This document shows positions 19,477 through 29,487 of a stretch of 64,000 bases of DNA, in pieces. The position numbers were made by a program, and so were the translations under genes. Source of the stretch: an uncultured Pelagibacteraceae bacterium (GTDB taxonomy: Bacteria; Pseudomonadota; Alphaproteobacteria; Pelagibacterales; Pelagibacteraceae). The stretch covers positions 1-64,000 of the forward strand of contig CABZRN010000004.1 in assembly GCA_902528175.1 (NCBI GenBank), in the 5' to 3' direction. How positions within the stretch are numbered: the first letter of the stretch is position 1; each line of letters starts with the position of its first letter. Under the pieces are notes generated by a model. It did no database searches, had not been told where the DNA came from, and saw nothing but the letters and a program-made list of their open reading frames with translations.

Positions 19477-20652
19477 ATGAAAAAGATAGTCTTAGCTTAC
19501 TCTGGTGGTTTAGATACATCTATTATTCTTAAATGGTTACAAGAAAACTATAAAGCTGAGGTGATTGCTTATACAGCTGATATTGGCCAAGAAATGGATA
19601 AAAAAAAGATTATTAAAAACGCAAAAAAATTAGGTGTTAAAAAAATAATAATTAAAAATCTTAAAAATATTTTTGTAAAAGATTACGTATTTCCAATGAT
19701 TAGAGGTCATGCGATTTACGAGGGAGTTTATTTGCTTGGTACATCTATTGCCAGACCATTAATTGCAAAAGATCAAATTCAAGTTGCAAAGAAATTCAAA
19801 GCATTTGCTGTTTCACATGGTGCGACGGGAAAAGGAAATGATCAAGTAAGATTTGAATTAGGATATCATTATTTTGGTCCAAAAATAAAAGTTATAGCTC
19901 CATGGAGAGTTTGGAAGTTAAAATCAAGAACTGATTTAATGAAATATGCAAAAAAACATAAAATTTCAATACCAAAGGACAAAAAAGGAGCACCACCTTT
20001 TTCAATAGATGACAACCTATTTCATACATCAACTGAAGGTAAAGTTTTAGAAAATCCAAAAAATTTGGCTCCTGAATTTATATTTCAAAGAACAACTTCG
20101 CCTGAAAAAGCACCTAATAAACCTACTTACGTTACAATTGGATTTAAAAACGGTGATCCAATTATTGTTAATGGTAAGAAATTAACTCCAGAAAAACTGT
20201 TAGAAAAATTAAACCAACTCGGAGGAAAAAATGGAATTGGAAGAGTTGATCTAGTTGAAAATAGATTTATCGGAATTAAATCAAGAGGAGTTTATGAAAC
20301 TCCTGGAGGAACATTACTTTTAATCGCTCATAGAGCAATGGAGTCTGTAACACTAGATAAAGAAACTATGCATAAAAAAGACTCGATAATGCCAAGATAT
20401 GCAGAATTAATTTATAATGGTTATTGGTTTTCAAAAGAAAGATACAAATTACAAAAAATTGTGGATTTAAAAAGAAACAAGGTAAATGGAAGTATTAAGC
20501 TTAAACTTTACAAAGGAAATGTTACAATTCAATCGAGATTGACAAAAAGTAGTGCTTATTCAATGAAAAAAGTTTCTTTTGAAGAAAATAAAACTTTTAA
20601 TAAATCCAATGTTGAAAGATTTATTAATTTCCACAAAAAAAGATTAAAATAA
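19477..20652 (+). CDS. argG: Argininosuccinate synthase
   Basis: KIVLAYSGGLDTSIILKWLQE; SHGATGKGNDQVRFELG. Confidence 0.97.
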   Translation: MKKIVLAYSGGLDTSIILKWLQENYKAEVIAYTADIGQEMDKKKIIKNAKKLGVKKIIIKNLKNIFVKDYVFPMIRGHAIYEGVYLLGTSIARPLIAKDQIQVAKKFKAFAVSHGATGKGNDQVRFELGYHYFGPKIKVIAPWRVWKLKSRTDLMKYAKKHKISIPKDKKGAPPFSIDDNLFHTSTEGKVLENPKNLAPEFIFQRTTSPEKAPNKPTYVTIGFKNGDPIIVNGKKLTPEKLLEKLNQLGGKNGIGRVDLVENRFIGIKSRGVYETPGGTLLLIAHRAMESVTLDKETMHKKDSIMPRYAELIYNGYWFSKERYKLQKIVDLKRNKVNGSIKLKLYKGNVTIQSRLTKSSAYSMKKVSFEENKTFNKSNVERFINFHKKRLK

Positions 20653-20658
20653 AGAATT

Positions 20659-21801
20659 ATGAATTTTGAAGCCTCAAGAGCGAAAGCTGTAGATAAATTA
20701 AATCAATTTGTTGAAAAAAATCTTTCTGATTATTCAAAGCTGAGAAATATTGATTTTGGTCCTGATAAACGAGATAATGTTTCGTGTTTATCACCTTATG
20801 TTACACATGGTGTTCTTAATGAAATTGAAATTATAAAAAAATCACTAGAAAAGTTTTCATTTTCAAAAAATGAAAAGTTTATACAGGAAGTACTTTGGAG
20901 AACGTACTGGAAAGGATGGTTAGAGTTAAGACCTAATGTCTGGAATGACTATTTAATTGATTTAAGAAATATTAAAGAAAAATATAAAGATGACCAAGAT
21001 TATCAAAATGCATTAGAGGGTAAAACAAATATTGATTGTTTTAATGAATGGGTTAATGAGTTAAAAAATAATAACTATCTTCACAATCACACTAGAATGT
21101 GGTTTGCCAGTATATGGATTTTTACACTTGATTTACCTTGGCAACTGGGTGCTGAATTTTTTATGCAACACCTTTTTGATGGGGATGCTGCATCAAATAC
21201 TCTTGGATGGAGATGGGTTGCAGGTGTTCAAACACAAGGAAAACATTATCTAGCAAGTGAATGGAATATTAAAAAATTCACAAATAATAGATTTAAAAAT
21301 ATTAAATTAAATGAAAATGCTCCTCCAAAAATTTCTGAAAGAACTTATTCAATAATAAAACAAGATTTTAAAAATTCTGAAAATATTGAACCAGTTAATT
21401 TATTAATTTTTGATAATAATCTTTCTTTCGAATTCACAGACTTTAAAAATAGTAAATTTAAAAAAATATATTTAGTCTCTAACAAAAATGAAAACAGATC
21501 AATCAGCCTCAATGAAAAAGTATCAAAATTTAAGTACCTTCTATTTGAAGATCAAGAAAAAAGATTAAAAGAGCAATCTATTGATTGCGAAATAATTGAT
21601 ATAAGCCAAATTAAAAAAATTGACGAAAAAAACATCGGATTGTATCCAAATGTTGGAGAAAACCTAGATTATCTAAATTTAAATAATTTAAAAATAAATT
21701 TTTTATATAGAAAACTTGATCAATATTCTTGGCAATACTGTAATAAAGGTTTTTTTAATTTTAAAAAATATATTCCCAAAATTATTTCAAACTTTACTTA
21801 A
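20659..21801 (+). CDS. Photolyase/cryptochrome-like protein: FAD-binding domain at the N-terminus, possible Rossmann-like C-terminal region
   Basis: LSPYVTHGVL, EVLWRTYWKGWL, LHNHTRMWFAS, FDGDAASNTLGWRWVAG photolyase FAD-domain motifs start within the first ~60 residues. Confidence 0.85.
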   Translation: MNFEASRAKAVDKLNQFVEKNLSDYSKLRNIDFGPDKRDNVSCLSPYVTHGVLNEIEIIKKSLEKFSFSKNEKFIQEVLWRTYWKGWLELRPNVWNDYLIDLRNIKEKYKDDQDYQNALEGKTNIDCFNEWVNELKNNNYLHNHTRMWFASIWIFTLDLPWQLGAEFFMQHLFDGDAASNTLGWRWVAGVQTQGKHYLASEWNIKKFTNNRFKNIKLNENAPPKISERTYSIIKQDFKNSENIEPVNLLIFDNNLSFEFTDFKNSKFKKIYLVSNKNENRSISLNEKVSKFKYLLFEDQEKRLKEQSIDCEIIDISQIKKIDEKNIGLYPNVGENLDYLNLNNLKINFLYRKLDQYSWQYCNKGFFNFKKYIPKIISNFT

Positions 21802-21813
21802 TGTTGTTAAGTT

Positions 21814-22503
21814 TTATCTTGCAAGTTTTATAAAGATGTCACCCATACCAGCATCTAGTTCCTCTAGAGGTGTATTATTTCTTAATTCACAGTACCGACC
21901 AGTAATTTGATGATTTTTGACTAAATCAATATCATCATTTTTACATGTTCTTCCGTTATGTAATAATCCTATAACTATTCTATTATTTAGATTAAACACT
22001 TGATCGATATTGATTTTTTTACCATCACAAAAATATTCTTTATTTACTCTATTTGGAAAATCATTTTTGTTGCAAGGGTTTTTAATTGTTATAACGTAGA
22101 ATTCTCTCAAGCCATCTATAAATTTATATTTCATTTTTTGAACTTCTGAATACTTCATTACATCACAAGAACATGGAACGCAGCATCTATAATAATTACC
22201 ACAGATTTTATTATTTGATTTACTCTCTTTAACAAATAAAAACTCCGAGTCACTATCAGGATCAATTAATGATCCAGATACAGCGCAAAATAACTTATTA
22301 TACTCGAGGAAATCCTTATATGTATTTTCTTTGTCTATGATATATTTAAAAAATTTAGGTCCAGCAGCATTTCTATTTTTATCTGGAAATATTCTAGACC
22401 AATCAGTTATTAGCTCTTTGTGATAATTTTTTTCTTCAGCATTTACCTCAATTTGAAATAAAATTGTCAATAATAGTAAGCATTTAACTAAAATTTTTTT
22501 CAT
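21814..22503 (-). CDS. Cysteine-rich secreted protein, unknown function
   Basis: Signal peptide ([22 protein letters not shown]); mature region has 10 Cys including CGNYYRCCVPCSCDVMKY. Confidence 0.7.
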   Translation of the reverse strand: MKKILVKCLLLLTILFQIEVNAEEKNYHKELITDWSRIFPDKNRNAAGPKFFKYIIDKENTYKDFLEYNKLFCAVSGSLIDPDSDSEFLFVKESKSNNKICGNYYRCCVPCSCDVMKYSEVQKMKYKFIDGLREFYVITIKNPCNKNDFPNRVNKEYFCDGKKINIDQVFNLNNRIVIGLLHNGRTCKNDDIDLVKNHQITGRYCELRNNTPLEELDAGMGDIFIKLAR

Positions 22504-23945
22504 TTTTGTTTTATAGTAATTGTTTGATTAATTTTTATTTTATCCATAAAATCTTTTTTACCATTTGTCCATTTAACTTCTATTCTAAAATCCTTTTCAT
22601 TTTTTCTAATTCCATAATGTGCCACAGGTTCCATTTGGCATAAATAACCGGATCCGGCATCTATTGTTTTTGAATGCTTTCTTTGATTAGATATTAAAGT
22701 TACAGTAGCTCCCCTAGCAGGAGCTCCAAATTTATTGATGGGCTTGATCCTTAAATATTTATTATTTTCTTCTACTTTTGCTTTATACAATGTCAAAGGT
22801 TGTGCTTTACTTTCGCCGTGAGAGACTAATAATTCTAAAATACCATCATTATCAATATCAGCTACAGCTGCTCCAGTGCCAAATCCTTGAGTCTCAAGCG
22901 CAGTTTTTAATTTTATTTCCTCAAATTTTCCATTTTCATTTATTTTAAATAATTTGTTTGGTTCTGCGATATTGTTCATAAAAACTTCATCAAAACCGTC
23001 GTTGTCAAAATCAGCGGAGATAATTGTTCTTATTCTAGATGGTCTATCAAAAGCTTTGTTTCCTATGTCCTTGAATTCGTTGTTTTCTAAAACGTATGCT
23101 CTATGATATCCATTCCAATTACCATTCAAAATATCTAATCTTCCTCTATAATAGATATCAGATAATGCAGTTCCCCTTCCATTCTGTATTACATCATCAA
23201 CTCTGTAATCAAAAGCAACATCCTCAAATTTACCGTCATTATTTTTTAAAAGAAAGTTAGCGCCTCTTTCATTTGCTGCAAATATGTCAGCTCTATCTGT
23301 TAATATATGTCCTGATACTACTGCTCTTCCACCAGTAACTTTATCCAAATTTAAGGTTTTTGCTTTATCTGTTATTGTGTTATTTTCAATTTCATAGAAT
23401 CTAGTTGGTCCTCCATAATTAGCTACATAAATACCGTATTCACCATCGCCCTTTCTATCAACGCAAACTACAGATCTACCTGCTGTTAAGTTTAAATTTT
23501 CTATATTTTTTTTTAACTCAAATAAGTCAAAATAATTATTGTTACTTTTATCGATTAGTCTATCAGAGTATTTTTTTGTTCCACTATAGGTATCTGTATT
23601 TAAAAAATAAATTTCCTCAAAACCATCTTTATCTATATCACAAGCTGCAACACCAATAGTTTTTCTATCTCGATCTAAAAAAACGTCTTCTTGGATTATG
23701 TTTTTTAATTTTCCATCAATGTAACCTAAAGCTAAGTTTGGATAACCAAAACCTGTGACTATAAACTCATTATTTCCATCTGCATTAATATCCGTAACCG
23801 AAACCCCATAACTAAGCCTGCTTTCATTAATCGTTATAATATTTGAAATATCTTTAAAAAATTCTGCACTAGAACTGTTAATTGGTAATATTAAAGAAAA
23901 AATAATTAAAAATTTATATAAATAATTTACCTTTTTGATGAACAT
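22500..23945 (-). CDS. FG-GAP/VCBS-repeat secreted protein with ASPIC/UnbV-like C-terminus
   Basis: [40 protein letters not shown] repeats; [12 protein letters not shown]...[24 protein letters not shown]/UnbV-like. Confidence 0.88.
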   Translation of the reverse strand: MFIKKVNYLYKFLIIFSLILPINSSSAEFFKDISNIITINESRLSYGVSVTDINADGNNEFIVTGFGYPNLALGYIDGKLKNIIQEDVFLDRDRKTIGVAACDIDKDGFEEIYFLNTDTYSGTKKYSDRLIDKSNNNYFDLFELKKNIENLNLTAGRSVVCVDRKGDGEYGIYVANYGGPTRFYEIENNTITDKAKTLNLDKVTGGRAVVSGHILTDRADIFAANERGANFLLKNNDGKFEDVAFDYRVDDVIQNGRGTALSDIYYRGRLDILNGNWNGYHRAYVLENNEFKDIGNKAFDRPSRIRTIISADFDNDGFDEVFMNNIAEPNKLFKINENGKFEEIKLKTALETQGFGTGAAVADIDNDGILELLVSHGESKAQPLTLYKAKVEENNKYLRIKPINKFGAPARGATVTLISNQRKHSKTIDAGSGYLCQMEPVAHYGIRKNEKDFRIEVKWTNGKKDFMDKIKINQTITIKQK

Positions 23946-24055
23946 CTTTTAGAGCAATATTTAACTTTTTCCCAGTTCAGCTTCCATTTTTTTCTCCATT
24001 TAAAGGGTCTTTCACAAACTGGGCATAACTTAGTTGGTAGGTTTTGTTTTTTCAT
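23927..24055 (-). CDS. DUF2256-like small zinc-binding protein (42 aa), missed by ORF track
   Basis: Hand translation [42 protein letters not shown]; CxxC...W-x-x-x-W...YCSxRC pattern; overlaps both neighbours. Confidence 0.85.
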   Translation of the reverse strand: MKKQNLPTKLCPVCERPFKWRKKWKLNWEKVKYCSKRCSSKR

Positions 24056-24401
24056 TAAGTTGGTGTTTGTTTTTTAAAAATAAAAAATAAGCTACAAATT
24101 CATAAGCGTAATGAAATAAGATAAACAAAGGTTTAAAACTCAAAATTTTTGCTAAAAAATTATATTTTGGTATTTTTGACCAGATAATTATAAATGCTTT
24201 AGCTCCTCCAACAACTTGTCCATTGTCAATCACATGCAATCTCCTTAGAAGTTCTTCCTTAGATTTTGATGTTAAGTCAACTGCCTGTTGATTGTTAGTA
24301 ATATCAACCCATTCTAAACTCTCATCAGAATTTTTTTTGTAGTGATCAATTTCTAGTTTACAAATATTACAAGAGTTATTAAAAAAAACTTTAACTGGCA
24401 T
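24030..24401 (-). CDS. DCC-family thiol-disulfide oxidoreductase (DUF393)
   Basis: [19 protein letters not shown] Cxx[15 protein letters not shown]. Confidence 0.85.
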   Translation of the reverse strand: MPVKVFFNNSCNICKLEIDHYKKNSDESLEWVDITNNQQAVDLTSKSKEELLRRLHVIDNGQVVGGAKAFIIIWSKIPKYNFLAKILSFKPLFILFHYAYEFVAYFLFLKNKHQLNEKTKPTN

Positions 24402-25884
24402 TAGTATTTTCCTTTATAAATTTATCTGCTGCAGCTAGTATAACTTTTTTTCTTTGCGCATTCATCTTGTCATATATTCTTACCATCATTGATAATCTTG
24501 GATTTTTTAAAAAAAAGGATCTATTCTTATTTATAAATCTCCAGTAAAGACCATCCATAATATTGCACCATTCACCTTTTTTAAAATCCATCATTTTAAG
24601 AAAATAACTTGATCCACAAATGTAAGGTTTGGTAGCAAAAATTCCTCCATCACTAAATAATCCCATTCCATAAACGTTTGGAGACATTACCCAATCAGAT
24701 GAATCAACGAACATTTCCATAAACCATTTGTAAACATATATCGGTTTAATTTCACAGAGATTCATAATGTTTGATAAAATCATTAATCTCTCTATGTGAT
24801 GTGACCAACCATGATCATTGGCATTTTTTATCGCGTAGTCTAAAGGTGGAAGTCCTGTGTTCCCTTGGTACCAAGTAGGTTTCATTTTACGATTATGTTT
24901 AAAAAAATTACCAGTTTCTAATCTGTTATAAAAATTTTGATAAATTCCTCTCATAAATTCTCGCCAGCCAATTACTTGCCTTATATAACCCTCTAAAGAA
25001 TTTATTCTAATCTTTTTCCTTTTATGACTATCTAAAATTTTCTCTATAATTATTTCTGGAGTTATTAAACCCAAATTTATGTATGGACTAAGAGCACTAT
25101 GGAATAATATATTATTATTTTGATCAACAGCGTCCTCATAATCTCCAAATAAATTAGATTTTTCTTTTATAAAAAAATCTAGTAATTTTAGAACTTCTTT
25201 ATATTCAGTCGCAAACCAAAAATTTTCTGTTGAACCAGGGTGTGTTGCAAATTTTTTTTCTATAATGCTTTTCAGTTTTTTTGTGTGAACTGTTTGATTG
25301 ATTTTAGGAAATGAGGGAACTTTAGTTCCTTTTGGCAGTTTCTTTCTATTATCTTCATCAAAGCTCCATTTACCACCAACAGGATCTTCGCCATTCATTA
25401 AGATGTTCATTTTTCTTCTCGTTTCTTTATAAAAAACTGCCATGAATGGTTTTTTTGATTTAGATAAATATTTTTTAAAATCATCTCTAGTATTAAGAAA
25501 CATCGGAGATGTAATTATATTGAGCTTTATTTTATTTTTCTTTGAAAAATCTATAATTTTTTTTTCAAATGGTTTGTCTTCAATTTCAAAAGACGAAATT
25601 TCATTGATTTTATTTTTTTTTAAAATTTTTTTTATTTTTAAAAGATAATCATCTTTAAAAACTGAGTCCTCAATTTTAGAATAAGTAATTTTAAAGCTAT
25701 TTTTTTTTAAATTTTCATAAAATGATCTCATTGATGAAAGAAATAAAAGGATTTTAAGTTTGTGATGTTTTTCATAGGTGCATAAACCGTTATCTTCTGC
25801 CATAAAAAAAAGATGGTCTTTTTTGAAGCGGTTTAGGTATTTTAATGGAAATAATTGATTTCCAAGTATAATAAACAATTTCAT
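24391..25884 (-). CDS. Cryptochrome/photolyase-related protein, FeS-BCP / prokaryotic (6-4) photolyase-like family
   Basis: IGWREFMRGIYQ; WSHHIERLMILSNIMNL; WVMSPNVYGMGLFSDGGIFATKPYICGSSYF. Confidence 0.88.
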   Translation of the reverse strand: MKLFIILGNQLFPLKYLNRFKKDHLFFMAEDNGLCTYEKHHKLKILLFLSSMRSFYENLKKNSFKITYSKIEDSVFKDDYLLKIKKILKKNKINEISSFEIEDKPFEKKIIDFSKKNKIKLNIITSPMFLNTRDDFKKYLSKSKKPFMAVFYKETRRKMNILMNGEDPVGGKWSFDEDNRKKLPKGTKVPSFPKINQTVHTKKLKSIIEKKFATHPGSTENFWFATEYKEVLKLLDFFIKEKSNLFGDYEDAVDQNNNILFHSALSPYINLGLITPEIIIEKILDSHKRKKIRINSLEGYIRQVIGWREFMRGIYQNFYNRLETGNFFKHNRKMKPTWYQGNTGLPPLDYAIKNANDHGWSHHIERLMILSNIMNLCEIKPIYVYKWFMEMFVDSSDWVMSPNVYGMGLFSDGGIFATKPYICGSSYFLKMMDFKKGEWCNIMDGLYWRFINKNRSFFLKNPRLSMMVRIYDKMNAQRKKVILAAADKFIKENTNAS

Positions 25885-25912
25885 AATTTATTTATAAATA
25901 CTATTATACGAT

Positions 25913-26629
25913 ATGTCAGGAAAATATTTAATTTTTGGTGCGACAGGTTCTATCGGTTCAAACTTAGCCAAATTAATGGTTGGCAAAAATCATGATGTTC
26001 AACTCATAGGTCGGGATGAAAACAGTCTAAATGCATTATCATCTGAGCTCAACTGTAAATACAGTATCGTTGATGTTTTAGACGAACAATCTGTTAAAAA
26101 TTTAAAAAATGAATTTGAGGGACAGGAAATTGCTGGTATTGCATATTGTGTTGGCTCTATTGATCTTAAACCTGTTCGAGCAGTTAAAAAAGATGATTTT
26201 ATGAAATGTTTTGATTTAAATTTTTTTCCAATAGTTGAGACTATTAAAAACTTTCAGGACAATTTAAAAAAAAATAAGGGCTCTATAGTTATGTTTTCAA
26301 CAGTCGCTGTTCAAAGAGGATTTACGAATCATAGTATAATTGCATCAGTGAAAGGTGCTATCGAAGGACTAACAGTATCTTTAGCAGCTGAGTTTGCGCC
26401 TAATATTAGAGTTAATTGTATTGCTCCCAGTTTAACAAAATCGAAAATAGCTGATCCAATATTAAAAAATAAATTAATTGCAGAGGGCGTAGCTAAAGCT
26501 CACCCAATGAAAAGAGTAGGTGAAGGGAAAGATGCTGCTGCAATGGCGCAATTTTTATTATCTGAGGATAGCTCGTGGATAACTGGTCAGATAATAGGTG
26601 TAGACGGTGGAAGGTCTAAGTTATCATAA
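25913..26629 (+). CDS. SDR family oxidoreductase
   Basis: IFGATGSIGSNLAK; SIVMFSTVAVQRGF; SIIASVKGAIEGLT; ITGQIIGVDGGRS. Confidence 0.92.
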   Translation: MSGKYLIFGATGSIGSNLAKLMVGKNHDVQLIGRDENSLNALSSELNCKYSIVDVLDEQSVKNLKNEFEGQEIAGIAYCVGSIDLKPVRAVKKDDFMKCFDLNFFPIVETIKNFQDNLKKNKGSIVMFSTVAVQRGFTNHSIIASVKGAIEGLTVSLAAEFAPNIRVNCIAPSLTKSKIADPILKNKLIAEGVAKAHPMKRVGEGKDAAAMAQFLLSEDSSWITGQIIGVDGGRSKLS

Positions 26630-26676
26630 TATATTTTAATTTTTTCTTATTAGTGTAATGTTATTCATTAACAAAC

Positions 26677-28353
26677 TTGGTCGTGAATAAAATTTCTACA
26701 GAAGAATTATTTAAAATTGCTTATGATCATTTGCAAAATAAAAATTACTCTAAATCGATTGAACTATTTAATAAGATCCTAGCTCATTTTCCAGAAAATT
26801 TATCTGTTTTAAGAAATTTATTGCACGCGTATGCTTTTTCTGGAGACCTTCACAACGCAGAAAATACGATCAAAAAAGTTTTAAAATTAAATGAGAAAGA
26901 GCCTTATATTTATCAATTTTACGCGTCAATTTTGAAAAACCAGGACAAAATTGATGAGATGATTAATATAATTGAGGAAGGTTTAAATAAAAATTTAATG
27001 AATTCCAAATGGAAATATCAAAAAGAATTATTGTTTCCTATAGTTGTAAAAGACAACGATGAAATTGATAAATTTAGATTAAAAATAAACAACTGTTATG
27101 ATCAAATTTTACAAAATAGCGAACAACTAGATTATGATAATGATCAGATTATTCAAACCCCTCACTATGAATCATCTTATAATCAACATGATAATCTTAA
27201 ACTTAATATCAAAAGCGTAAAGGCTTTAAGAAAAATTTATAAAGAATTAAATGAAAATTGTGTTGTTGAAAAAAAAGAAAATGAAAAAATAAAAATAGGT
27301 TTTATATCAGAATTTTTTACTGATCATACAATTGGTAAATTATTTAAGAATATTATTTTTAGTCTAGACCAGTCAAAGTTTAATATTTTTATACTTCATT
27401 CTAAAAAAACAAAGATCAGCAAACTATTTAATGAATTTATTGAAAAAGAAAAAAACGGTTTTCTGAAAAATATTAGACTTCCAGAAAAATTAGGTGAGAA
27501 AATTAATTTTTTTAAAAAGGAAAAATTTAATATTCTATTTTATCCGGATATTGGTATGTCAGTTGAGATGTATTATTTATCTCTAATCAGACTTGCCAAA
27601 CATCAAATAATGTCATGGGGTCATCCTGAAACAACAGGTAGTGAAAGTATAGATTTTTTTTTATGTTCTAAAAGTTTAATTACGGATGAAACTTCAAAAA
27701 GCTACTCTGAAAAACTATTATTGATGGATCACCTGCCAATGATTTATGAAGCACCAAAAATTAAACGTAAGATAAATGATAATGAATTATCTAAAAATAA
27801 TATTTACTCCTGTCCACAAACAATGTTTAAGTTTCATCCTGACTTTGACAATATTTTAGCTGAAATACTTAAAAAAGACAAAAAAGGTATTTTGTATCTA
27901 ATCAAAGATAACAACAAAATTTATTTTAACAAATTAATTGATCGTTTTAAAAAAATTAAATACTTTGATCTATCAAGAGTTATTTTTCTTGAACCACTTA
28001 GTAGAGATGATTACATAAATCACTTAGGAACATCCTCTGTATTATTAGATCCGCTATATTTTGGTGCAGGTAACTCATTTCACGAATCCATGGTATATGG
28101 AACACCAACAGTTACAATGCCAACTAACTATATAAAATCTAGAATCGTTAGTGCTGCTTATATACAGATGGAAATTGAGAAACCACCGATAGTTAAAGAT
28201 AAAAATGAGTATATAGAATTAGCTATCGATATTGCAAATAGTGGGAATTTATCAGAAATAAAAAAATACTATCAAAAGAAAGCTATGGAAAAACTATTCA
28301 ATACTACGAGAGCAGGTGTGGAATTTAATCAAATACTTCTTGGTTTAGAGTAA
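26677..28353 (+). CDS. TPR protein with O-GlcNAc transferase/SPINDLY-like C-terminal domain (TTG or downstream start)
   Basis: TPR N-terminus; IKIGFISEFFTDHTIGKL; HQIMSWGHPETTGSESIDFFLCS; LLDPLYFGAGNSFHESMVYGTPTVTMP. Confidence 0.82.
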   Translation: MVVNKISTEELFKIAYDHLQNKNYSKSIELFNKILAHFPENLSVLRNLLHAYAFSGDLHNAENTIKKVLKLNEKEPYIYQFYASILKNQDKIDEMINIIEEGLNKNLMNSKWKYQKELLFPIVVKDNDEIDKFRLKINNCYDQILQNSEQLDYDNDQIIQTPHYESSYNQHDNLKLNIKSVKALRKIYKELNENCVVEKKENEKIKIGFISEFFTDHTIGKLFKNIIFSLDQSKFNIFILHSKKTKISKLFNEFIEKEKNGFLKNIRLPEKLGEKINFFKKEKFNILFYPDIGMSVEMYYLSLIRLAKHQIMSWGHPETTGSESIDFFLCSKSLITDETSKSYSEKLLLMDHLPMIYEAPKIKRKINDNELSKNNIYSCPQTMFKFHPDFDNILAEILKKDKKGILYLIKDNNKIYFNKLIDRFKKIKYFDLSRVIFLEPLSRDDYINHLGTSSVLLDPLYFGAGNSFHESMVYGTPTVTMPTNYIKSRIVSAAYIQMEIEKPPIVKDKNEYIELAIDIANSGNLSEIKKYYQKKAMEKLFNTTRAGVEFNQILLGLE

Positions 28354-29190
28354 TGATCTTTTAAAACATTCTATTGTATTTTTTAGTAAACAGGCGATAG
28401 TCATTGGTCCAACTCCACCTGGAACTGGCGTAATTGCTTTAACATGTTTTGAAACCTCTTCAAAATCAACATCACCAACAATTCCCTCTTCAGTTTTATT
28501 AATACCAACATCAATTACTATAGACCCTTTTTTAACCCAGTCACCTTTCACAAGTTTTGGAATTCCAACTGCAACTACTAAAATATCTGCTTTTAGACAT
28601 TCTTCTTTTAAATTTTTTGTTTTTGAATGAGCAATCGTCACTGTACAATTTTCCTTTAGTAAAAGTTGAGTCATTGGTTTTCCATTTAAATTAGATCTAC
28701 CTAAAACAACTGCTTTTTTTCCATTTAAATTTGGCTCTATTTCTTTAATCAACAAATGACATCCTAGTGGAGTACAAGGAACTGAGCTTTCATAACCAGA
28801 CGATAAATTTCCTACATTGTTAGGATGAAAACCGTCTACATCTTTGTTTGGATCGATTGCGTCGATAATTTTTTTGTTATTAATGTGTTTTGGAAGTGGT
28901 AACTGAACCAAAATACCAGAAACATTTTCGTCCTTATTAAGTTCAATAATCTTTTCTAAAACAGTTTTTTCATCTACTGTATCAGGATACTTAACAATTT
29001 CTGATTTAAGACCTATTTCTACTGCCGATTTTTCTTTATTATGCACATAAATTTTGCTTGGAGCATATTCACCTATAAGTATTACAGTTAAGCCTGGAAC
29101 TCTATTAAATTTTTTTTTTAGATTGTCTACTTCTTTCTTTAAACTCAATCTTAGATCTGCAGCAGTTTTTTTTCCGTCTATTATAATCAT
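28345..29190 (-). CDS. folD: Methylenetetrahydrofolate dehydrogenase/cyclohydrolase FolD
   Basis: GILVQLPLPKHIN, PNKDVDGFHPNNVG, VLGRSNLNGKPM, TPVPGGVGPMTIACL. Confidence 0.97.
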   Translation of the reverse strand: MIIIDGKKTAADLRLSLKKEVDNLKKKFNRVPGLTVILIGEYAPSKIYVHNKEKSAVEIGLKSEIVKYPDTVDEKTVLEKIIELNKDENVSGILVQLPLPKHINNKKIIDAIDPNKDVDGFHPNNVGNLSSGYESSVPCTPLGCHLLIKEIEPNLNGKKAVVLGRSNLNGKPMTQLLLKENCTVTIAHSKTKNLKEECLKADILVVAVGIPKLVKGDWVKKGSIVIDVGINKTEEGIVGDVDFEEVSKHVKAITPVPGGVGPMTIACLLKNTIECFKRSLL

Positions 29191-29196
29191 TGTAAA

Positions 29197-29487
29197 TTAA
29201 AAAATTAATGGTGCTATATAAAGTTTCATACACATTTCTATAAACCATATCAATAAAAGAAGGATTACCGGGGATATATCGATAGCACCTAGATTAGGTA
29301 AAAAACCTCTAATCTTTCTCAAAAAAGGCTCTGTTAGTCTGTATGTAAAATCCAAAACTAAATAAACAAATCGATTTGTAGTATTTAAAACATTAAAAGC
29401 AACTAACCAGCTAATGATAACGTTAGCTATAACAATATAAGAATATAATTTTAAAATTTGTAATGACAAGTAAAATAGAGCTATCAT
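29197..29487 (-). CDS. YggT family protein
   Basis: Two hydrophobic segments; YRLTEPFLRKIRGFLPNLGAIDISPVILLLLIW. Confidence 0.88.
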   Translation of the reverse strand: MIALFYLSLQILKLYSYIVIANVIISWLVAFNVLNTTNRFVYLVLDFTYRLTEPFLRKIRGFLPNLGAIDISPVILLLLIWFIEMCMKLYIAPLIF

